From Latrodectus hesperus (lineage: Eukaryota; Arthropoda; Arachnida; Araneae; Theridiidae): DNA of 64,000 bases. The stretch lies in contig CM075855.1 of NCBI GenBank assembly GCA_037975125.1, forward strand, positions 78,588,945 through 78,652,944, written 5' to 3'. This document shows, in pieces, positions 37,601 to 49,600 of the stretch. A model generated the notes under the pieces. The model made no database searches, was not told where the DNA came from, and was given only the letters and a program-made list of their open reading frames with translations. The translations under genes and the position numbers were made by a program. Positions within the stretch are counted from its first letter, which is position 1, and each line of letters starts with the position of its first letter.

Positions 37601-40600
37601 TGTTATCCATATGTGTTTGTTGAGAAATATTAACCAACATACACATGGGTGAACTTTCTCCATGAAGACTGGTTTTTCGCTTCTGAAGATTATATTAATT
37701 TAAACTACTAGTTTAGCTTAGTTTAAAGTAAATTTTTTAATCTGAACATTCTGAGTTAAAGCAATGATGCAGAATTCTGAAATTTCCGGCAATTATGTAT
37801 CGAAATCTAAATACCCGAGATATTGTATCCAAATATAATTTAAAAATAATTCACCTTGATATATATCTCATATCAATATTCCATTAATATGACATTCATA
37901 AAATATTTTATTGTTCATAACAAACAGCTGTGGTAACATACCATGATTAAATTGGTAAGGAGGTCATCTTTTGAAAAATTACTATTTTTTAATGCAAGGC
38001 AAGCTCATTATTATATTTTAATTCACAATTTTCCAAAAATTATATTAAAGCTGGGACTAATACATTCTTTTTTCCTCTCATCACAGTAAGGATTTCAAAT
38101 CAGTATTAATAAATGTATAGGAAATGCAATGTCACAATTTTAAGAACTAATTAAAAATATTAACATCCCTTGAAATTGCTATAGTTAAATGGTATTAAGT
38201 GATCAAAAAAGTGTGCATAAATTAAGAATGCAATCGAAAATTCAAAATCTGGATTTCCTAACGTTCAATAAACTCAAATATGGTATCAATGAGTAAAAAG
38301 GGGGGGAAGGAATAGTGTGTGATTTTTAATTTTTTAAATAATGACATTTTTGATGCTGATAAAAAAAAATTTATGCTTCAGTTTATAGAACCAATCCAAA
38401 AAATCATTGCTATCCAAAGATCCTGCACCTTACAATGGATACAGGCACACGTTGATATCCCTGGCAATGAGACAGCCAATGAGCTTGCTAAAGAGGCCTG
38501 TAATTTCCCTCAGTCATCCAAATGCTTGGCCCTCATTGACACCAATGCAGCAGCCAACCAAAAATTAATTTTCCAGCAAGTTAAAAAGTTTTCCATTCCA
38601 GAAGTAAACAGCGACAGAACTATTTCAACTATAATAGCCAGACTCGGAACAAAACACATGAAAGGCATGAGAATTTCCACAGATGGACAAAGAAGTTACA
38701 CTAAACTTTGTCCTCATTGCCTGGATAACACCCAACTGTCTCCACAACATATCTTTAGCAATGCTGGTCCAGTTTTTTAACATCAGCATAAAAGATCCTG
38801 TGGAGCTTCTTTTTACAGATAAAGCTGTAAAAATCGCCAGGGTTGTCTTTGACAGCTTAGGGGACATTTAGAGTTTTTGCACATACTCCATGGACATAAA
38901 AATAACAAACTATCAATTTGTCCCAAATTTAAACCACTCAAGGTTTAAATTGTATGTTCATAAAATATTAAATTAAAAAATATATATAAAGAACAAATTA
39001 TAGATTGTTTGAAAAATTTTAGCAAATTTAAAAATTACTGAGGTTGGTGTGATTTACACAACTAAAACTATATATTTATCCACTAGGTCTTACTTTAATT
39101 TTCATGTTAGTTGTCAGGATAGAGAGGGATCCTTATTAAAAAAATTAAATCATTTTTAAATATTCTACCATGCAAATATTTTTTAAAAAAATCATGCAAA
39201 ATCCAGTAATATTCATGAACCTGATTTCTTTGGCCTGTTTAACTAATTTTACACATAATTTTCTTCCAAATAAATGTGTGTTTCATAACTATAAAAATGC
39301 AAATCATTTCAAGCCATTACTATCCTTTTTATTTATTTATTTTTAAGTTCAGGCCCTGAAATATTGTTAAACATGCTACTCAAGTTTGGAATTTCCATAT
39401 GTGTTAATATACACAACCAACCTTATTTTAATTTCAAATCAGTTTAATATACAGATTTTATGAAATCATAAATTTCAGTAGCAGATAAATATTTTTTCTT
39501 CACAATATTTATGAAAATTATGATTACATGACAAATTTATAATTACTAAAAATTAGTTATACCTGTTCAATCTAAAATATATATTTTATTAAAATAACAT
39601 TCTTAACAAAATTTTGGATGATTTCAAGCTTATTCAGAAAAATAGTTAATAAAATATGTCTTTTAGCTATAATAAATTATGCAAATAGTAAACAAAGAGA
39701 AAGACACTTTAAATTATCTAAAATAGACATAATATGTAATACAATTGTAATTTTATTTCTAAAAAGCAAATATATACATAATCAAATAAAATCTAAAATT
39801 CATATAAAATAAATTCAATTAACAGAGCTTTTATGTATGTGAAAGTGATAAATAGTTATTAAAAAAATATTTAATTTCCATTAGGAATGAGTTAAATAAT
39901 TATTTAAGTAAATGTAATTTAAATTACTGATATTGTAGTTACATTCACAATATATATATAATAAACTTAACTTTGCCTGAAATACAGTTTATTTAAAAAA
40001 AAAAAAAACTATGGAATAACTATACCTTGCTTCAGTATTACCAAAAAAATCAAAGAGGACTTCTTCTAAATCACTTTTTTTCTCTTCAGAATATGCTAAT
40101 TTGCCATCTTTAAAGATTCTAATGTTATTTTGGGGGATTTCAAGAAGCATTTTCAAAGCATGTTTCATTCTTACTAAACACCTAAAAGCATAAATTTAAT
40201 ATACAAACATTTATACTTCATCCTTAAAATATTAATGTGTCATTGTTTCACAATATAAAAACAAACAAAATTAAAAACAAAAATATTTATACCCACTAAA
40301 TAAATCAGTTGGACAATATGCACTTCTGGGTGAAATACCATCCTTTTTTAACTGAAAAAATTCATAGTTTAAAAACTAATATGTAGTGAAAAATTAATTA
40401 TATATATAAATATTAAAATATTATACAATTTTGATAATCTAATGTACAGATAATAAAATTTCCAGAGGAAAATTTATATTCTAGAGATTTTATAAAAAAT
40501 ATTGTAAAATTTCTTGGATTTTTAAACTTAAATCAATGTTTGCCGCCTAAACTTCATTTTATATTCCTTTTTTTTAAGATCAGTGATAGTTAATATGAAA

Positions 40601-43600
40601 TAATTCATTAAATATGAAGTGTTTATCTATTACAAAAATAAAAATATTCAACACATAATGCCAACCTATGCAATATTTTAATCTTTGGTCACAATGTTTT
40701 TAAATAAGTTATAAATATTAAGTAATTTATATAAATATTAAAAGCCAATAGAATTACATAAAATTGATTCATGAAACACTTAGAAACAGGCAATTTAAAA
40801 AGTACCTAAAATGTATGCATAAAAAGAAAATAAAAAGACATACACTGGCGGAAATGCAATTAAAGACACTCAAAAATTTACTTATTTTTCATATAAAAGT
40901 GCATGATATTTTCTTGAATTACCTTTATTTGAATCACATTTTTAATTTTCAATTATTCAGTGTAAAAAAACTGCAAAAAAAACTCAATTTAGTGAGAATT
41001 TAGGTCATTTAATCAAAAAATCAGAAATTTCAAGTGGAAATGCAATTAAAGACACTTGTTTTTCGAACAAATTTATTAATTAATAATGAGTGACACCTCC
41101 ATTGTTTACAATTACTTCATGCATTCTATTTGGCATTGATTTCACAAGATTTTGAAGTTAATTTAATGGCGAATTTGACCATACATCACGAATTTTGTCT
41201 AAAGTCCATTACTGACTCAAAGTGGCCATTTACGTAAACTTTTTGTGTTATCAATCCCCAGATGTTTTCAATAGGGTTCAAATTGGGATTTTTAGCTGGC
41301 CAGTCCATAACCTTGATGTTTCGCTCCATGAAAAAGGTTTTTGCTGCTTTAAAGTTGTGAACGCTTGCATTGTCTTGTTGAAATATCCTGGAATCTTCAT
41401 CCATTCTTCTGCATAATTCAACAGAACGTTATCTAGGAGATCAATATAATGGGAGGAATTCATTTTAGGTGTGATCCAACAGATTATTGTTCCATTAGCT
41501 CGAGAAAGCTCCCCACACCATCAATGTGCCTCTACCAAAATTGCGACTAGCTGAAATCTCCTTTTTGGTTCTTATGCAATGCTAGTAATACTTGTTTCAA
41601 TCTGGCCCACCTAAAATAAATATTTTCTCATCACTGAACACCACATTGTTCCATTCAGAATCCCAATTTGCATGTTTTTTTGCAAATTCCAAATGAGCCT
41701 TCTTATGCTGAATACTTAAGAGAAGTTTGCAATATTTTTGACCCATTTAACAACTCCAGATTGACTAATTATTTGTCTGATTCTTCATGTTGTAATAGAT
41801 AGGCATAAATCTTTTCTAATTTTAGTGGAATTTACATTAGGTCTTATTGCCTTGCGAATTATCTACCTTTTTTGTTGGTCACTTAATTAACTACTAATAC
41901 CTTGACACCTCTTACGCCATACATATTACCTAGATTTGAAAAATTGTACACAACAGTTAGAGAGCGATTTTCTTTGCAATTGACCTATTTAAGTAGCATT
42001 CTTCCTTTAAAATTCGAAATTTTGATTGCTCTTCTATCGAAAGCCTGATGTTACGTCCCATTCTATAACTACCTTTGAATAATAAGTGTTAGAGCCAAGA
42101 TGTTTTGAAATATTTAGTATCAGACACACTAGAGACAATAAACTGCTCCCTTTAAGCACTTTAGAAACAAATATGAAGTGGTAGATAGCTAAAATTCTAG
42201 ATTTAAAGTGTCTTTAATTGCATTTCCACTCAAAATATTGGATTTTTTAAAATAAATGATGCAAATACTCACTAAATTAGTTTTTCTTTGCAATTGTTTT
42301 GCACAAAATGATTGAAGACAAAAAATTTAATTCAAATTTTAGTACAAAAAATATCACAGGAATTTATATGAAAAATAAGTGAATTTTTGAGTGTCTTTAA
42401 TTGCATTTCCACCAGTGTAGTTTTTAAAATTTATTAATTACCCGATTTTGTTGCTCCTTTTCACTTGGCATAAAATTCAATAATCAAAAACAGCAATAGG
42501 AAAAAATAAAAAAAATTTTTAATTATTTTATTTTTTCCCAGTGCGGTTAATTATTTACTAAGATTATTATAAAAGATTTTGCTGCATTTATAATTCAGTA
42601 ATTTTAATTAAAGTGTAAGATTTTTTCAGAAAGATAAAATGAATCACATTAACAAAAAAAAAGAATGACAAAGATTCATATTTTTATTAATATGAAACAA
42701 AAAAATTATAATGTTTTATTACTGAAGAGCTCTCAGGGTATTTATTATGATTATATATATTTTATATATGATTATATATATTAAATATCTTTTAAGAAAC
42801 ATAATTTGCTTGGCCTTAACATTACAAAAAAACAATAAATTATTTGAAATTTTAAAAAAAAGCACATGAGTATTTGTAAACAAATTAATACCTACAAATG
42901 TAGATCGAATCTTCAGCATATGCAACTCACTTTATAGATTTGCTTTCTACAAAAATGGCACATCAAAAGAGATCTTTGAGGAATGTCAGGTACAAGAGAA
43001 TCTTTTAACAAGAAACCTGGTTTTGGCTGAAATAAATTTAGAAGTTAAAAATACTATTTTTGCACGATGTGAATCACATCTAAAATTGAATATTACTTTA
43101 CTAAACTTATCGAAAAATTTTTAAGAAAAAACTGATTTTACAAAATTTAAAATCATACATAATACACTTTAAAATAATATTATTTTATTTTTAAAGTATT
43201 GGAACTAAGAAAATTAATTTCATATATTCATATACTTTACAAGACATGCAGCTAAATTATAACTAATTTGGTATTTTATTTGAATTTACACATAACGTAC
43301 ACAGCTTTATTTTTATGTTCTTGGATTAACTCAAAAATTTACAATAAGCATTTACAAGAGGAATTCATAGGAATGAATTATATCTAAAATTATAAAAAAT
43401 ATTAATGTTAATGATATACAATTAACATAAAAAAATTTTTTTTTAAGTAGAGTTCAATTTTTGTGAATGAATTTTATCAGCTTTTTGAAAAAACAGTTGG
43501 AAGTGCATAAGTAACATAAAAAATGAACTTTTAAGAATTTTTATACAATTATTTCTGACTTTATTTCAATTTTTCCTTTAATTTTTTAATTTGCATGGCA

Positions 43601-46600
43601 TTTACTTTTGTAAACAAGGATCAGTAGAGTTTGCAAGATCACATGGGCTCTCCACAATTACTTGACCTCAAAATCAGATAATTCCCAGGTAGAAAGTTTT
43701 TTGAAAACACTTGTGTGCTATTCATCACCTTCAACATTGGCTGCAATCAAATATTATATTTATTATAAAAAGTTCCTGCAATTCATTCTGACATGCTGCA
43801 TGCTGCTGTAAATAGCCTTAATCACTTTAGAATGAATTCAAGTGTGCTGACCACTTGGTGACATTCCAAAGTTACTCCACATTGGACATTTGTTACTATA
43901 CAAATGAATGAAAAGTACTGTTGTAATATTCATTGTGTTCCAACTAGCAAAAGCTTTCTATGACATCTTTAAGCTTTTTTTTTTTTTTTTTTGCTTCTAC
44001 ATAAAATTTGACTTATTTATAACCCTTTTTTTAAATTGAAATTTTTACCATTGTCCTTTCTTTATACATAAGCAATAAAATCACATTAAAAGTACATAAA
44101 TGTAGTTTCTTTTTCTATAAACAGAAAAGTAAAAAATACATCAATGAGCTTCATCAATTTTATGAAATACTAATGTAGTATAATTGAATATTCAAAATAG
44201 AACGAAACTTGCTAATAAAAACACATTATATTTGTAGTTTTTTTAATTATTCTTCTTAATAATATTTCTGCTTCAAAATATTGAGAAATAATGTTAATCA
44301 CTTGAAATATATACAAAACAGATATTCATTTTACTGAACTGTATCATTTTCATTCATTTATCTTTATTCACTTTCATGCATTGCATGTTTTTCTCTGCAT
44401 TTTCACAGATTCCGTACATTTTTTCATCTTACTTTTTCTGCTGTGGAATTTTATCAAGTATTTTGTTAATTTTTATAAAATTCCACCAAGTGCTTTACTT
44501 TATTATTACCAATGCATAATAATGTAAAAGAAGGATTTTCATATGTTGATAGCAATGAACATCTTCAGATTGGTTTGTTTGTTGCTCAACGGTCATTTTT
44601 TGCACACGAGGGCTAATTAGACCGGGACTTACGGCTTAAAGTGGATTCCGAACCACTACAAACATCCATGCCCAAGGTGGGATTCGAACCCACGAACTGT
44701 TGAACCGAAAGCAAGAACGCTAACCATTCGGCTGCCAGCTCGGCAAACATCTTCAGAGGTTACCATAAAAATTGAACCAAACTAAGTGAAACCAAGGTCT
44801 GTAATTTAACAAACAACCAATTTTAAATTGTGAACCAACTAAAATTTTAACTTGATGAAGAAATTGTAATAAGAAATTACACAATAATAACTACATATTC
44901 ATTATTGAATTTTCAAGTATAAGGATAAAAAATATACTTTATAAAGGATTCACTATAAAATTATCATATAACAATAGATAAAAAAATTATAGATTATTTA
45001 TGGAACATTTATGAAATCATTATAATCAGCAATTTATATTTATTAATAGATTGCTACTCATCTTTTAATAAATCAATTTAATGGAATTAGTACACATTGT
45101 AAAATAATAGCAAATCATTTTCTTAATATTCTTAATTTACTTACTTATAGCATTTCAAGTTTTCTGATGTTTATAGCTCATAATTTTCAAAATAATTGCT
45201 AAGTTAGAAGCCTCCTTAAGTTTCCAATTTAAATTTTAGTAAATTTCACAAAAATATTTTTTATTTGAAAAGCAATTTTTTTTTTCATAAAAATGATATC
45301 TTATATAAAAGATTAAACATGTGTTAGTACAGAATTTACACATATAATATTAATTCCAAAAAAAAAAAAAAAAAAAAAACAGCTTTCATTCCAGAAAAAC
45401 TTTTAAATTTCTAATAAACTTTTAGGAATAAAAAAGAGATTCTATTTCAAGCAAATTAAAATTGGCACAGAGATATAATTCCAGCATAGTGCCTTTCAAA
45501 AGCACTGCACTCTACAATATGAAGGGTTAATTATATTATTTCTCAGCTGATTACTAACACATATCAAATGAAATAAAATTTTGCAAAACAACGCATTAAA
45601 ATCCATAAAATAAAAATAATTAAATATAAAGGTAAGGTAATTATTAAATTGTTTTCTAGTAGATGTTAAACATAAAAACCAGTATTATTTCCCTTGAAAA
45701 TCTAAATTCTTTCACTTTTTAATGTTTTATATGTCATTAAAAATAACCACATCTAAGCATAATATTCTAAAATATATATAATCAAGAAATATACTAATGT
45801 AAAGAACACCAGCAATAGAAAAAATACAAGATATCAATAGGCAGAATATAAGTTATAAAAATATTTCTAGAATGGCCACAGAAACTGACAAAAGAAACTA
45901 GAGTGAAACAAAAAGAAATTCCCAATTCTTCAGTAGAAAATATTAGAGATATCTTCGAAATCACCTCTTATGATGAAACTATCAGTAGACAAAGGTACTG
46001 AGATAGATTGTTTCCCAACAATTTTTTTGTTATTTTGGTAGAAAAGCATAATACAAGTCCTTGACTGCAAGTATTGATACACAATTTCATTTTGTCAGGA
46101 ATATCACTGTTATTGCTTGATCATTTTAAAGTAAAAATCACTTCTTTGAACAATACAGTAATCTGTATTCACTTTTAAATCAGCTGGACATGTTTGAACA
46201 TGATAATTCTCTCTATGAGAATATAATGCATCTCAAGCTGCAGAAATGTTTTGTCAGGTTATCAATATTACGTCAATATTCTGGGGGTGATAATTATCTG
46301 TTTTAATAGAACTGAATTTCGTATCACAATGCAAAGTATGCATGAATGGTTTAGTACAAGAAACATAAAACTACTTGACTAGTTTGCTCAGAGTTCTGAT
46401 GTAAATTTCATGAAGAATATACAAGATGAATTTGTGAAATTGCTACAAAAATTCAACCATGGCAATCGTTGTTGTATTTTTTGTAATATTTTTGCAATAG
46501 TTATTCATACCTAATCCTTAATAGATTGTAGAAATGTTACAGTTATTAAAACAAGAAAATAAGACATTTGTTTCTAAACCAAAAAAATAAAGAATGAAAA

Positions 46601-49600
46601 AAAGATAGAAATGATTTGAAAATAAATGCTGAAATACTTTTGCCAATATATTAAAAATATATTTTCATATAAGAAATTAAATGAAACTATGCTAAAGCAT
46701 ACTTTAATTTCAATGCTGATCACGGGTCCAAATGAGGGAAAAGCTTTTAAATCAGGTGGAATAGTACAGTAATCAGGAAGCAAAATAGCAAAGTGTTTTC
46801 CTTCACTTAAATTTTTATGAATTCGATGCTCTAGAAAAAGAAATGATAGCTTATTTAAGTATGTAAATATCTGTACATGAATTAGAAAATTACCAAATTA
46901 CCTATATAAATATAATTGACACTAATTATAATCACAAATATATTCTTACTTGGTCTACATGGAGAAATTACATTAAGAAGTGTTTTTATATCTTCTGCTT
47001 CTAACATAACTAAAGCCTAAAAATAAAAGAAAATATATAAGAGGAATAAAATACATCAAAATTCAACAATTTACAATGATTTAAAACAGTAAAATATGGT
47101 AGAAAAGTTTCAAATACCACAAAATTTATTTTTAGCAAAATAAAGTTAATTTAAAAGAGTTTGTATAATAAATGATTAACATGAACATTATAATTGTTAT
47201 GAAATATTTTCAAATTATAAATGTGGGATTTATTTTATAAAAAGAAATATTTGAATATTCTTTTTATAAAATAAATCCTAATTTTGATTTATTTCAAAAT
47301 TAGGATTGATTTAGTCTTTATTCACTCATAGACTTAGAAAATGTTTTAAATGATAATATTAAAGTTATTAACAATTTATAGCATCTTACAGAAATGTAAT
47401 ATAAATCTATTTACAGTTAATGAATATTCTATTAATTAATTTATTATTTAATTCACTTGACAGTGATCAATTTCAGATGTTATGTATGCATCAAAACATA
47501 TGTAATAAAATTAATGGCATATGTAAAGGAATAAACAGGTTCAAAACAAATAGTCAATTATTATTTTTTGAAAAAAATAAAATATGTGCAAAACATTAAT
47601 CACAATTATTACTATTTGTATGTTGCACAATATTTGCCTTGAAATAGTATAACTATTCAATAATGGTTTCTCTACATAATATTCATTTTACATCATCTGA
47701 TTAATTAAAGAATTTAAATCATAATTCCCAATTAGATCTCACCTCATTTAAAATTACTTATACACATTCTATTTAAACATGTTTACCTTTAAATTCTGAT
47801 TCAGTTTAATTTCACTACATTATTACAGTAGATGTTCACTTTTATGAATTTGTAAAATAGTAAATAAACTGAAAGGTCATAAAACTGAAAAATAAGAGTT
47901 AAATCTTAAAACTAATTTTTTCACTAAACTGCTCTCTTTCAACCATAAAATAAAAAAATGTATGAATGTGAAAAAAGTTTGAACAAAATCACATGATAAA
48001 AATTAAATGCAAATGGAAGATGCATGAAAATGAATTTTCAAAAGAAGAGATTTTTTCCAAATTTTAATTCATAAATAAGAAATCAAAATTATCATTGTGT
48101 CTATGGAATCATGTTAGGGATCAATTAAGTAAAAACAAGTATCTACTGTGCTTATAGGAATTATTCTACAGAACATAGAATATTCAGATAGGCCAGCTTT
48201 ATAAGTGAAGAGTATGTATCCTGCTTTCTTTTTATTCTACTTTTCTTCAAGCTGAAAATATAGTTTCATTTTTAGTTATTTAATGTAAATTAAAATATTA
48301 TCTAAATAAAATATTTATATATTGTTTATTTCACTGAGGACAGAAATATTGTTAGAAAAATGCTTTCTTATATGACATATATAACAAATGAAGTCACCAT
48401 TTTAATAAGCCTTTTCACTTCTATTTTTTTATAAATCCTAGGTTTTAGAAAAGGTTTCTAATGAAAAATATTTTAAAACAATTTTACATTTCCAAAGTAG
48501 GTGATATTTTATTTTTCTCATTTATTAAATTAGTCTCTTTAATCAAAATAGTTTCCTGCAATATTTCTGGAGATATTTAGTCTCAGATTAAGACAATCTT
48601 TTATTTAAAATCACTTTATAAATAACTGATAAATATTAAAAGATGACATATGATTTGAAATAGTCAAAAAAGTGAATACTGTAAGTTACAAAATTATTTA
48701 ATTCATTTATTAACTGCACCAAATTTGCATTTATAATTCCCATGTCATTGATGATGGGAATATGCATGGACTAGAGCCCAATAGGAGTAAATTATAAAAA
48801 TACATGTAACAGTTGGGTTCTATTTCAGCCCAATATATCGTCAAAAATGCATTGGCAAATCAGCAAATTATAATGGCAAAATGACTTTTTAAATTGACAA
48901 ATTTGCATATTAATTTATTGATATTCTAAAACAACTTATGCACAGAAATTGAATAGTTTGAACAATCTTGCATCACACAAGAGTTCACTAAGCATTAATT
49001 TTAAATTTTTCAAAAGTTGATTTTGAAAGTTACAATTGTAACTTGTTAGTTTAAAATTGTAAATTTGATTTTTGTTAATATAAAATCGACAATATTTAAG
49101 ATCAGTTTTTTTAGAAGTTCAAATTATGAATTTGAAACAATTAAATATAGTATAGACATTTTAAAGGATATCTCATCCAAATTATAAAAAATGTGATTGA
49201 TTTATCATAATTACTTTTGCCCAGACTGTGATTTCTGCCCAGAAACTCTAAATGATTTTTTAAAGGTATTGCTAAATTAATTAAAAATTAAGTACTGTAA
49301 GAACAAATATTATTCACATTATTTATTTAGCTTTATTGCTTGGAGATTTGGTTTTGTTTGTCACTCAACAATCATTTTTGCACTAAAGTGCTAATTGGAT
49401 TAGGACAAACAGCTTAAAGTGGATTCAGAACCACATCCAAGCTCAAAGCAGTATTTGAACCCATAAATTCTCTAAATTGCTTAGAAGCTTATTTCTAACA
49501 GTAGTACTTAAGATATGTTTTTACACATGTGTGCCAGGAATCAGGTATTAAAATCTATGTATTATTTAAAAAGAAATGTTATTCCTTTAGTTTTATTTCC

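Larger units (their letters stand above)
40352..42930. other. IPPK intron 6
   Basis: Most of the intron is the Tc1 element at 40841-42419. The remaining flanks are A+T-rich and featureless. Direct joining of the exons at either side gives a spacing between C-H-F-C and Y-C-P that equals the human protein, so no exon is missing here. Confidence 0.6.

Noticed and set aside
42430..42475. Possible small IPPK exon on the minus strand (S-E-K-E-Q-Q-N-R)
   Set aside because: Direct joining of exons 6 and 7 reproduces the spacing between C-x2-C and Y-C-P seen in human IPPK, and the candidate does not fit the phases.
45830..46480. Less A+T-biased stretch with coding-like fragments, possibly a piggyBac relic
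   Set aside because: The fragments have no recognisable catalytic block and no TTAA-flanked ends.
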